A stretch of 64,000 nt of DNA from Desnuesiella massiliensis (GTDB taxonomy: Bacteria; Bacillota; Clostridia; Clostridiales; Clostridiaceae). Both the position numbers and the translations under genes were made by a program. Positions 50,613-59,749 of the stretch are shown here, one piece after another. Location of the stretch: NCBI RefSeq assembly GCF_001403615.1, contig NZ_LN879451.1, forward strand, positions 62,001-126,000, given 5' to 3'. Every line of letters begins with the position of its first letter. The first letter of the stretch is position 1. A model generated the notes under the pieces. It was not told where the DNA came from. It did no database searches and was given only the letters and a program-made list of their open reading frames with translations.

Positions 50613-51293
50613 ATGGTTTTGAGAAAATACATTACTACTCTTAAAAATATATCTTTATTTAAAAATTTTTCTGAAGAAGACATAATTAATCTAATGAATG
50701 ATTTTAATTATACGATAAAAGAGTATGAAAAAGATGATGTGGTTTTTATGGAGGATGAGCTCTGTAAAAATTTAAGCATACTATTAGAAGGAAATATAGA
50801 AATACAAAAGATAGACCCTAACGGAAAGATACTTACTGTAGCAAATCTAAAGACTGGAGATGTATTTGGAGAAAATCTATTATTTGGAGACAAAAATTTA
50901 TATCCTATGACCGTAATTTCTAAGTCTAGTTCAAGGGTTCTAAACTTACCCAAAGAATCTGTGGCATCCTTATGTCAAAAAAATGAATTCTTCCTTTATG
51001 CCTTTTTAAAAATATTATCCAATAAAGCTGTAGCCCTAAGTTCAAAGCTTAAAGAGGTAACTTTAAAAACTATTCGTCAAAAGATTTGTGAATTCTTGAT
51101 TATACAATATAACACTTCAAAAAGTAGCTATATAACCTTACCTATGTCAAAAAAAGAATGGGCTGACAAACTAGGTATTCAGAGGCCTTCCCTATCTAGA
51201 GAATTGATAAAGATGAAGGAAGAAAATTTAATTGATTATGATAAAGATGTTATACAAATAAAGGATATTAAACTATTAAAAGCGAATCTTTAA
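50613..51293 (+). CDS. Crp/Fnr-family transcription regulator
   Basis: 226 residues. N-terminal cyclic-nucleotide-type beta roll (about 15-130, LLEGNIEIQKIDPNGKILTVANLKTGDVFGENLLFG) and C-terminal winged helix (about 150-226, MSKKEWADKLGIQRPSLSRELIKMKEENLI). The Fnr-type N-terminal Cys cluster is absent and the usual cAMP residues (RxS) are not obvious, so the effector is unknown. GGAGGAGG lies about 12 bases before the ATG. Fifty bases downstream is a soluble receptor gene, probably co-transcribed. Confidence 0.9.
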   Translation: MVLRKYITTLKNISLFKNFSEEDIINLMNDFNYTIKEYEKDDVVFMEDELCKNLSILLEGNIEIQKIDPNGKILTVANLKTGDVFGENLLFGDKNLYPMTVISKSSSRVLNLPKESVASLCQKNEFFLYAFLKILSNKAVALSSKLKEVTLKTIRQKICEFLIIQYNTSKSSYITLPMSKKEWADKLGIQRPSLSRELIKMKEENLIDYDKDVIQIKDIKLLKANL

Positions 51294-51342
51294 AAATATG
51301 ATAAAATTTAATTGCTCACTATAAATAATATGAGGTGATATT

Positions 51343-52182
51343 ATGTTTTCGGGTAAATACAAAAAAGAGATTTCCGAATTAAAAGAACAATTACAAAAGC
51401 TAACAGAGGATAATAATATTAAATCAGAGGAGTTACGCTCCATAACTAAAGAATATAATGCCTTAAAGTCTGAGAATGAAAGCTTAAAGAAAGATATGGT
51501 TGCTTTAACAGAAACCGCCGCTACTAGTACATACAATTATTCTTATGCTGACCTAGCTAATACCATAAAAAATTTATTAGAAGATTTAGTTTCTCAGGAT
51601 AAATGGATAATAAATAATATTGAAGAAATAAACAATATAAGCTCTGACATTAAAAATACTGCTAAAAATGCTGGAAATACCTTAAACAATATGTTAGGTA
51701 CTACCTCTAGCACAGAAACCACCATAAATAAATTTACTGATACTTTTGAAAATCTTTTATCCCACGTAAAGTCCATAGAAACCATCTCCTCCCAAATCAA
51801 CACCATTGCTTCTCAAACAGAATTACTTTCACTGAATGCTTCCATAGAGGCTGCTCGTGCAGGTGAATCTGGAAGAGGCTTCTCTGTGGTTGCTGAAGAA
51901 ATTAAAAAGCTAGCAGCTAATACTACTGGTTTACTAGGAAGTATACAAAACACGGTAAAAGAAATCTACTCTATTACAGATAAAGCTAACAATCAAATAA
52001 AAGAATTAAATAAAGGAAAAGTTGATAGTGTTAATATTGCTACCCAAGCAAATGACGGCTTTGATAATGTAGTTAATAAAATAGACACAATATCAGATAA
52101 AATAAAAACCATTAAGCAATCCGGTAATTCTCATTTAGATTTAAGCCATGAAATCATAGATAAGGTTAAAGAGATAAATTAA
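51343..52182 (+). CDS. Soluble methyl-accepting chemotaxis-type signalling protein
   Basis: 279 residues, no membrane helix and no ligand-binding domain. The first 60 residues are coiled coil (EISELKEQLQKLTEDN). Thereafter comes the receptor signalling domain with the hairpin tip EAARAGESGRGFSVVAEEIKKLA, the site that touches CheA and CheW. It is shorter than usual receptors, so it may be an adaptor or cytoplasmic sensor. GAGGTG precedes the ATG. A 19-bp terminator hairpin follows the stop. Confidence 0.88.
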   Translation: MFSGKYKKEISELKEQLQKLTEDNNIKSEELRSITKEYNALKSENESLKKDMVALTETAATSTYNYSYADLANTIKNLLEDLVSQDKWIINNIEEINNISSDIKNTAKNAGNTLNNMLGTTSSTETTINKFTDTFENLLSHVKSIETISSQINTIASQTELLSLNASIEAARAGESGRGFSVVAEEIKKLAANTTGLLGSIQNTVKEIYSITDKANNQIKELNKGKVDSVNIATQANDGFDNVVNKIDTISDKIKTIKQSGNSHLDLSHEIIDKVKEIN

Positions 52183-52230
52183 TGATTAAGAGCAGCTTGT
52201 TACTAGACAAGCTGCTCTTAATCATCTTTT
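52182..52230 (+). terminator. Terminator after the soluble receptor gene
   Basis: Perfect 19-bp stem (52182-52200 with 52207-52225), loop TACTAG, then a short T run. Confidence 0.88.
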
Positions 52231-52351
52231 AACTAACAGTTCTGAATTCTCTATCCACATTACAAAATAAGGATAATCTCTTTGCTTTGCTTTTCTTTCA
52301 TAATCAAAAAAGATTGAAGAAAAAATATATCTTCAATCTTTAGTAGTAAAA

Positions 52352-54292
52352 TTATCTTACTTCGCTTCCTGTAGGTAATTCCCCTGGAATTGATACAGTA
52401 AACAGCTTGCTGTCATCCTCAGTGGAGGCTGCTAATATCATTCCTTGAGATAATTCCCCTCTTAGCTTAACAGGCTTTAAATTAGCTACAAGCACTACAT
52501 ATTTACCAATTAAATCTTCTGGCTTATAGTATTGAGCTATGCCTGATATCACTTGTCTTTCTTCTCCAGCTAAATCTACTTTTAGCTTTAAAAGCTTCTT
52601 AGCTCCTTTTACAGCCTCACAATGAAGCACCTTAACCACTCTTAAATCCATCTTTTCGAAATCCTCTATGGTTATCTCTTCTTTTAAAGGCTTCATGGAT
52701 GGTTTTGCATTTTCCTTAAGCTGAGCTTCTCTTAAGGCATCTAGCTCTGCCAGTTTAGCTTCTACATCTATTCTTGGGAATATAACCTCTCCCTTATTAA
52801 CCTTTGTTCCAGCGCTAGTTCCATCAAAGGAAGATAAGCTGTTCCAACTAATATGCTCTGCATTTAATTGATTATTAATTTTTTCTGCTGTAGCTGGAAG
52901 GAAGGAGGACACTAAAACAGAAGTAAACCTTAAAGCCTCTGCTAAATTATAGAGTACAGTACCTAATCTTTCCTTCTTTGCTTCATCCTTAGCTAAAATC
53001 CAAGGAGTAGTCTCATCAATATACTTATTAGCCCTTCCTATTAATGTCCATATATGCGATAATGCCTCTGGCAATCTTAAGTCATCTATAGCCTTTTCCA
53101 CTAATTTAGCAGTTTCTAAAGCTAATCCTATTAACTCATCATCAATGGCTTCCTTAGCTGTAGGTGCTGGAATAAGTCCTTCAAAGTACTTATCAATCAT
53201 AGCTACGGTTCTTGATACTAAATTACCTAAATCGTTAGCTAAATCAGAGTTAATTTTCTTTATAAAGGTTTCATTGTTAAATAATCCATCAGAGCCAAAA
53301 GGAATTTCCCTTAATAAGAAATATCTTATAGCGTCAACTCCAAAGTGTTCTGCTAAAACCACAGGATCTACTACATTACCTTTAGATTTTGACATTTTAC
53401 CTCCATCCACAAGCAGCCAGCCGTGACCAAATACTTGTTTTGGAAGTTCTACTCCTAACGCCATTAGCATAATAGGCCAATAAATAGTGTGAAATCTTAA
53501 TATATCCTTTCCTATTAAATGTACATCTGCAGGCCAATATCTTTCGTATAGCTCCTTATTTTCACTTCCATAACCTAAAGCAGTGATATAGTTAGATAGA
53601 GCATCAATCCAAACATAAACCACGTGGCCTTTATCGAATTCTACAGGTATTCCCCAATTAAAGGTAGTTCTTGAAACACATAAATCTTGTAACCCTGGTC
53701 TTAGGAAATTATTTAACATCTCATTCTTTCTTGATTCTGGTTGTATAAAATCTGGATGAGTTTCTATGTGTTCAATTAATCTATCTGCGTATTTGCTCAT
53801 TTTAAAGAAATAAGCCTCTTCTTTAGCTTTTTCTACTGGTCTTCCACAGTCTGGGCACTTTCCCTCTAATAATTGAGTCTCTGTCCAGAAGGATTCACAA
53901 GGTGTGCAATACCAGCCCTCATAAGAGCTTTTGTATATATCTCCTTGCTCATATAATTTAGTAAATATATCTTGGACGGCTTTTATATGATAATCATCAG
54001 TAGTTCTTATGAATTTATCATATTTTATATTCATTAAATCCCATAAGTCCTTTATGCCTGCTACTATACCGTCTACATATTCCTTTGGAGTAACGCCTTT
54101 TTCCTCTGCTATCCTTTGAATCTTTTGACCATGCTCATCAGTACCTGTTAGAAAAAATACATCATAACCGGCTAATCTCTTAAATCTAGCTAGAGCATCT
54201 GCTGCTACTGTAGTATAGGTATTTCCTATATGCAAATTAGCTGATGGATAATATATAGGTGTTGTGATATAAAATCTTTTGTCTTTACACAT
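52352..54292 (-). CDS. metG: Methionyl-tRNA synthetase
   Basis: 646 residues. Class I core with PIYYPSANLHIGNTYTT (HIGH-type), KMSKSKGNVVDP (KMSKS) and a zinc-binding insert CTPCESFWTETQLLEGKCPDCG. C-terminal tRNA-binding domain (EAQ- to TGSEVR; FEKMDLRVVKVLHCEAVKGAKKLL). The frame opens at 54325, but the ATG at 54292 has GAGGAGG 8 bases ahead and starts the family sequence MCKDKRFYITTP. A Met T-box precedes it. Confidence 0.96.
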   Translation of the reverse strand: MCKDKRFYITTPIYYPSANLHIGNTYTTVAADALARFKRLAGYDVFFLTGTDEHGQKIQRIAEEKGVTPKEYVDGIVAGIKDLWDLMNIKYDKFIRTTDDYHIKAVQDIFTKLYEQGDIYKSSYEGWYCTPCESFWTETQLLEGKCPDCGRPVEKAKEEAYFFKMSKYADRLIEHIETHPDFIQPESRKNEMLNNFLRPGLQDLCVSRTTFNWGIPVEFDKGHVVYVWIDALSNYITALGYGSENKELYERYWPADVHLIGKDILRFHTIYWPIMLMALGVELPKQVFGHGWLLVDGGKMSKSKGNVVDPVVLAEHFGVDAIRYFLLREIPFGSDGLFNNETFIKKINSDLANDLGNLVSRTVAMIDKYFEGLIPAPTAKEAIDDELIGLALETAKLVEKAIDDLRLPEALSHIWTLIGRANKYIDETTPWILAKDEAKKERLGTVLYNLAEALRFTSVLVSSFLPATAEKINNQLNAEHISWNSLSSFDGTSAGTKVNKGEVIFPRIDVEAKLAELDALREAQLKENAKPSMKPLKEEITIEDFEKMDLRVVKVLHCEAVKGAKKLLKLKVDLAGEERQVISGIAQYYKPEDLIGKYVVLVANLKPVKLRGELSQGMILAASTEDDSKLFTVSIPGELPTGSEVR

Positions 54293-54345
54293 TTTTATTT
54301 CCTCCTCAAAATTATTCATATACATTAGTTTTATCTATTATATAA

Positions 54346-54636
54346 ATAAAAAACCTCTATGCGGAAAAATCCACATAGAGGCGTATATACGCGTTACCAC
54401 TCTACTTTATATTTATGTTACCATAAATACCTTAATAAGTGACTCCACTTTACCCATATTCCATCCACAGGTTTAGCTTTTATCACCCTGCAATATAACG
54501 GTTGCTCCCGTACTATTCTAATCTTTAAGACTCGAAAAGTCTGCTCCAAGACCATATTCATAAAGCTTCCTGCCGCTGGCTTTCACCTCTTCCAGCTCTC
54601 TTTAGACCCTTCGCTTTACTACTCTTCTTTTCAAAG
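54346..54636 (-). promoter_or_regulatory. T-box leader (Met) controlling metG
   Basis: On the minus strand it begins GAAGAGTAGTAAAGCG, has the T-box AGAGTGGTAACGCG (near 54392-54405) and ends with the terminator CCTCTATG ... CATAGAGG followed by TTTTTT (about 54346-54382). In the specifier region GAATATGGTC presents ATG, the Met codon. The T-box is slightly off the GGGTGGTACCGCG consensus. Confidence 0.9.
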
Positions 54637-54743
54637 CATTTTAATTTATAATTAAATCATAGTCAAAGTAAAAACTTTTGTCAATACTTATCCCCAAAAT
54701 AGAGGAGTATACTCATTAATTATTTTTTACAATACCTAACATA

Positions 54744-57700
54744 TTATTCTAGAAGTTCTAAGATTTCTTCTATAGATATACCTTCTAAAGCTTTGGCTGC
54801 ATCTAATTTATCCTCTATGGCGCTTATTATATCTTTCTTTTTTTCCTGAATATTGTATATTTTTTCTTCAATGGTATCCTTGCATATAAGCTTTATAACT
54901 TCTACTACCTTAGTCTGTCCAATTCTATGACATCTATCGGAAGCTTGCTGCTCTACTGCCGGATTCCACCAAGGATCTAGATGAATTACTACATCAGCAG
55001 AGGTTAAATTTAGCCCTGTTCCTCCAGCCTTTAATGAAATGAGAAATACTTTATGTTCTCCATCATTAAATTCTTTAACCAACTCCATCCTCTGGTCAGA
55101 AGGAATTTGCCCATCTAAATATAGATGAGAAATTTTTTGCTTATTTAATTTTTTACACAGTTTTTTTAATATAGACGAAAATTGTGAGAACACTAAAATT
55201 TTATGGCCTGAAGCAATGCATTGTTCTAATAGGTCACTTAGCACATTAAACTTTCCATTATCTCCTTTAAAGTTCTCGATAAATGCAGAAGGATCCACAC
55301 ATATTTGCCTTAATCTAGTCAAGGCCGAAAATATTTTTATGCTATTATGCTTTGACTTGTCCTCCTTTAGCTCACTTTTTAGTTCTTCCTTTACCTTTAG
55401 TAAATATCCAAAATAAACTTGCTTTTGTTCCTCCGTCATCTCTACTAGGATTTTATGTTCTATCTTAGGCGGCAGCTCAGAAATCACCTGTTTCTTAGTT
55501 CTTTTTAAAACAAAGGGTTTTACAAGAGAGCATAGTTCCTCCATAGCAAAGTCTTCTCTATATTTGACGATAGAATTTTCATATCTTTGCATGAACTTTG
55601 TATAGCTATTAAGATATCCTGGCATAGTAAAGTCAAAAATAGACCAAAATTCTCCCAAGGAATTTTCTATAGGAGTTCCAGTTAAAGCAAAATAGGATTT
55701 CGCTTTAATTCTTTTAGCGCTTAAAGCGTTTAGTGACCTATGATTTTTAATATTTTGCGCTTCGTCTAAGATGCAGCTTTGAAATAGTATATTTTCGTAT
55801 TTATCAATATCCCTTCTCATAAGTGCATAGGAGGTTATAACTACATCATAGCTCTTAATTTCTCCAATATAATCTTCTCTTTCATACTTATCTCCACTAA
55901 TTACTAAAAGTTTTAAATCCGGAGCAAATTTATCAAATTCCAATTTCCAATTATATATTAAAGAAGTAGGCGCTACTATTAAGAAAGGATTACTTTTGTC
56001 TTCTGATAGTATAAAGGCTATAGCTTGTAGGGTTTTTCCTAGTCCCATCTCATCAGCTAAAATTCCTCCAAAACCATAGCTAGACAATAACTTAAACCAC
56101 TTATATCCTAAAATTTGATATTCCCTCATTACATTTCTTAGAGAATTGGGAACTTCTATAATTGCTTCTTCTATAGCACTTATAGACTTAACAAAATCTT
56201 GAAAGGCCTTATTTTTAAATACATTCGCAGCTGAGGAGTCTTTTAAAGTTCTTTCAAGATACAAAGTTCTGCTCTTATTAACTAAGACTTTCCCCTGCTT
56301 TAATGGCTGACCTTCTAATAGCACTTCATTTATGCTAACTATCCTTTTAAGTTCATCTTCCTCTAAATCTACAAACCCGCCTTTTTTTAATCTATAATAC
56401 TTTTTCTTTTCTCTGTAATTTTTAAATATGAAAGGTAGTTCCTTAACATCTACTCCTTCTATAGAAAACTCAAAGTCTATGAGTCCTTCTTCTCCAAGAT
56501 TTAAATCATACCTATAGCTAGATGCTTTATAGACCTTTATCTTTTTAAATTCCTCAGAATAATAAACTTGAGATATTTCTTGAAGCCTTAATATACCTTC
56601 TCTTAAAAAATTAAATATATCCTCTTCTTCTTCTAACTTATACCTTCCTTGTATTTCTTTAAACCCTAACAGTTCTAAGATCTTGAGAGCTTCTAATTCT
56701 TCTTTTATATTTCTTATTAGTGTCTTGTCTTCTTTAAGCTTGTAAGAATTATCTCCAGCATCTATTTTCATGTCACCGTAACAAAAGGTCATAGAACATA
56801 TAACATTATCCTTTTCTCTATCAATATAAGCTTTAATAGTTAAAGCTTCTTCAAAAAAACTCTCTTTTAGATTATCCTCTAATTTTATAGTTGATATAAT
56901 TTTTAACATAGGTATAATATAAGCCCCAAGTTTATTTTTATCTCTATTTGGAAAAGATATTCTACCATTTATAAGGGTATTGTAAAATGTAGAGTAAATC
57001 TTAAATTGCTCCTCATCAGGCCTATATATATTTCCCTGAAAAAAGAATATATCCAAATTATTATTTAACGGTATGGGAAAATTGTTATCATGCTCTATAA
57101 TAAAATCTTCTTTACCCTTATAAATTTTAAAAGCAAGGGACATATTCTCTTCTTTAAATTTCACGCCCGCATATTCTTTTCCATTTATGCAACATTCAAA
57201 TTCTTTATTCTTTAATAAAGACATCAATCTCTTCAAATACTTATTAGTTAGGTACAACTTTTTACCATTTATTAAGGTATCCTTACTGCTGCAGTGATGA
57301 TCAGCTCTATATCTTAAATTATTTATTTCATTTATTTCTAAAAATATATTTAATATATCTCTATCTTTCTCTGAAAATCTATGTGTGGCGGAATCAAAAA
57401 CAAAATTTTTACTTAACTCATATATTCCACCGCCTTCTACTACATTTAGAAAATCTGTTATATTTTTAACTATATAGCTTTTATGATTTCCTATTTTAAT
57501 CTCTATAGAAGAGCTTATAAAAGAACTCCTTTCATAGCAATATTTAATATCTAGGTTCAAATTCTCTTTAGGCTTCGGGATAAAAACTATAGAGCTTCTA
57601 GCTTCCTCTATAAATTTATCTGTTCTAAGAGAATTTCTATCTCTTAGTGTTTTCTTTTCATTTTCTTTAAAATACTTAAGCAGCACCGCTACTACATGCT

Positions 57701-57983
57701 TACAAATACCTCTTTTCCTGTAACCTCCGCTAAAAACCTCACAATCACAATAAAAGCTAGTAAAACCACATAAGTCATTAAAGGATACTTGTACATTATA
57801 AATATTATTGTTGGTTAATGACTTAACCCAAGTATCTATGGCATAAGTATTGATTTTTGATAAATCGCTAAATTGTATTTGCACTGTAAAATCATCTACA
57901 GTTTTATTATTATAATAATCTATTCCTTTTTTATAGGTTGCACCATCCGTATAATTTATTATTAAGGTTTCGCTGACTTTCAT
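54744..57983 (-). CDS. SNF2-family helicase with SWIM zinc finger
   Basis: 1079 residues. The N-terminal SWIM finger (FYCDCEVFSGGYRKRGICKHV; CxCx11-12CxH) is followed by a long family-specific region and the SNF2 ATPase: ADEMGLGKTLQAIA (I), LDEAQNIKNH (II), ALTGTPIENSLGEFW (III), SLKAGGTGLNLTSA (V), QASDRCHRIGQTK (VI). Such proteins (HepA/RapA-like) move on DNA or dislodge polymerase; the exact role is unknown. The frame extends to 58034 through a family B repeat; the ATG at 57983 has AAGGGG ahead and is preferred. Confidence 0.92.
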   Translation of the reverse strand: MKVSETLIINYTDGATYKKGIDYYNNKTVDDFTVQIQFSDLSKINTYAIDTWVKSLTNNNIYNVQVSFNDLCGFTSFYCDCEVFSGGYRKRGICKHVVAVLLKYFKENEKKTLRDRNSLRTDKFIEEARSSIVFIPKPKENLNLDIKYCYERSSFISSSIEIKIGNHKSYIVKNITDFLNVVEGGGIYELSKNFVFDSATHRFSEKDRDILNIFLEINEINNLRYRADHHCSSKDTLINGKKLYLTNKYLKRLMSLLKNKEFECCINGKEYAGVKFKEENMSLAFKIYKGKEDFIIEHDNNFPIPLNNNLDIFFFQGNIYRPDEEQFKIYSTFYNTLINGRISFPNRDKNKLGAYIIPMLKIISTIKLEDNLKESFFEEALTIKAYIDREKDNVICSMTFCYGDMKIDAGDNSYKLKEDKTLIRNIKEELEALKILELLGFKEIQGRYKLEEEEDIFNFLREGILRLQEISQVYYSEEFKKIKVYKASSYRYDLNLGEEGLIDFEFSIEGVDVKELPFIFKNYREKKKYYRLKKGGFVDLEEDELKRIVSINEVLLEGQPLKQGKVLVNKSRTLYLERTLKDSSAANVFKNKAFQDFVKSISAIEEAIIEVPNSLRNVMREYQILGYKWFKLLSSYGFGGILADEMGLGKTLQAIAFILSEDKSNPFLIVAPTSLIYNWKLEFDKFAPDLKLLVISGDKYEREDYIGEIKSYDVVITSYALMRRDIDKYENILFQSCILDEAQNIKNHRSLNALSAKRIKAKSYFALTGTPIENSLGEFWSIFDFTMPGYLNSYTKFMQRYENSIVKYREDFAMEELCSLVKPFVLKRTKKQVISELPPKIEHKILVEMTEEQKQVYFGYLLKVKEELKSELKEDKSKHNSIKIFSALTRLRQICVDPSAFIENFKGDNGKFNVLSDLLEQCIASGHKILVFSQFSSILKKLCKKLNKQKISHLYLDGQIPSDQRMELVKEFNDGEHKVFLISLKAGGTGLNLTSADVVIHLDPWWNPAVEQQASDRCHRIGQTKVVEVIKLICKDTIEEKIYNIQEKKKDIISAIEDKLDAAKALEGISIEEILELLE

Positions 57984-57997
57984 AATTTCCCCTTTAT

Positions 57998-58029
57998 AAG
58001 GCATCTCTAAAAAAGCTAGTAGATACCTA
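57998..58029. repeat. Family B repeat, short end fragment
   Basis: AAGGCATCTCTAAAAAAGCT and AGTAG ... TACCTAA. It is a small remnant immediately before the SNF2 gene's ribosome site. Confidence 0.45.
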
Positions 58030-58112
58030 ACCATACCATATTAATATTTGATAAATTATTAACAATATTATACCCAATTACACTAAAAAAAGATATATTG
58101 AATTGTAAAAAA

Positions 58113-58186
58113 ATAAGGCATCTCCTGAAAAGTAAATAATCAAAGCTACTAATACTCTGACTAGTTATTTTTCAAGAATGCCTAAA
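58113..58186. repeat. Family B palindromic repeat (short form)
   Basis: ATAAGGCATCTCCTGAAAAG, and inverted CTGACTAGTTATTTTTCAAG ending AATGCCTAA. It lies between the SNF2 and MATE genes. Confidence 0.65.
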
Positions 58187-58225
58187 GTCATAATGTAAAA
58201 ATTATATCTATATACCTAAGTCTAT

Positions 58226-59623
58226 CTAAATTGCTTCTTCTGGAAAGCCAATTTTCTCTTTATCCTTTTCATCAGCTTTTATTTGAGAATCAACTTTAAT
58301 TACCACCTTTTCTCTCCATTTTCCTAATTTATAATAGCCTAAAGAAAGTACTAATCCAAAGCACCAACCTATAGGTATAGACCACCATATACCGTTACTG
58401 CCTATCTTAGGAGAGAGTATATAAGCTACAGGTATCCTTATAATCCACAAGGAAAGTAAAGAGGATATCATAGGGAATATTGCATCTCCAGCTCCTCTTA
58501 ACACCCCATTGGTTATAAACATGGTGGACACTATAACATAAAAAGAGGATACTATGGTTAAATAATTCATTCCTATATCTATTACATTAGCGTCATTGCT
58601 AAATATCACCAGCATTTGTCTTCCAAAAATGGCAATAACCAAGGATACAGCTATGGATATAGCTGCCGACATAAGCACTGAGGAGATATATCCTTTTCTT
58701 ACCCTTTCTGGCTTATTAGCTCCCATATTTTGCGCTACAAAGGTAGAAATAGCAGCTCCAAAATTCATTATAGGCATGGATGCAAAGGAATCTATCCTTG
58801 TGGCTGCTGTAAAGGCAGCTATGGTATCTGCTCCAAAATTATTAACCATGGTTTGCATAGCCATCATTCCAAAGGAAAATAGCATTTGCTGAATACCAGA
58901 AGGTAATCCTAGTTTTAGACTTTTGATAAAGACTTCTTTATCAAATACCATATTCTTTATATTAAATTTTAATACCTCATGGCTTTTATTTAAATAAATT
59001 ATGCTAGCTAAAAAGGAAAAAGCTTGAGCTATTACGGTGGCCCAGGCAGCTCCTGCTACCCCCCACTTAAATACTACAACAAACACTAAATCAAGTACTA
59101 TGTTTATTCCTGTAGCTATAATTAGAAAGTATAAGGGAGTTTTGGAATCTCCAACTCCTCTAAGCACTCCACTTATAGTATTATAGCCAAACATAGCTAT
59201 CATTCCTAAGAATATAACATCTAAATAAGCCTTAGCCTGAGGTATTATCTCTTCAGGAGTCTTTATTAATCTTAATATAGGTCCACTAAAAATAATTCCT
59301 ATGAAGGTTATGGCTATGGATGCAAAAAATATTACAATATAGGTTGTATCTATAGTCTTTTTAAGCTTATCAAAATCTTTTGCACCGAAATACTGAGATA
59401 TAAGCACAGAGGCTCCCATGGTGAAGCCTATCACCAAAGAAATCAGCAAAAACATTATAGGAAAGCTAGCGCCTACAGCACCTAAAGCATCTTTTCCTAA
59501 AAATCTTCCTACTATGGCGCTGTCAACAGTATTGTACAGCTGTTGAAATATGTTTCCTATTAGCATGGGTAATGTAAAGTAAAAAATCAATTTACCTTCA
59601 TTGCCTTTGGTCATGTCTTTCAT
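58226..59623 (-). CDS. MATE-family efflux transporter
   Basis: 465 residues, twelve membrane helices. NorM/MATE pattern: LPMLIGNIFQQLYNTVDSAIVGRFLGKDALGAVG at the start, and the second-half equivalents. It exports drugs or organic cations against Na+ or H+. The frame is open from 59641, but the ATG at 59623 has GGGGAGAG ahead and gives a normal N terminus (MKDMTKGNEGKLIFYFTLP). Confidence 0.93.
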   Translation of the reverse strand: MKDMTKGNEGKLIFYFTLPMLIGNIFQQLYNTVDSAIVGRFLGKDALGAVGASFPIMFLLISLVIGFTMGASVLISQYFGAKDFDKLKKTIDTTYIVIFFASIAITFIGIIFSGPILRLIKTPEEIIPQAKAYLDVIFLGMIAMFGYNTISGVLRGVGDSKTPLYFLIIATGINIVLDLVFVVVFKWGVAGAAWATVIAQAFSFLASIIYLNKSHEVLKFNIKNMVFDKEVFIKSLKLGLPSGIQQMLFSFGMMAMQTMVNNFGADTIAAFTAATRIDSFASMPIMNFGAAISTFVAQNMGANKPERVRKGYISSVLMSAAISIAVSLVIAIFGRQMLVIFSNDANVIDIGMNYLTIVSSFYVIVSTMFITNGVLRGAGDAIFPMISSLLSLWIIRIPVAYILSPKIGSNGIWWSIPIGWCFGLVLSLGYYKLGKWREKVVIKVDSQIKADEKDKEKIGFPEEAI

Positions 59624-59749
59624 ATAATCTCTCCCCACCATTTTATTATAGAATTATTTTATTATAAAATAACTTTAGACTCAATCAATATAATTATAAG
59701 ATTCCTCAAAAGCCATAAAATCAATACAGAAATTCATCTGTGATAACCT

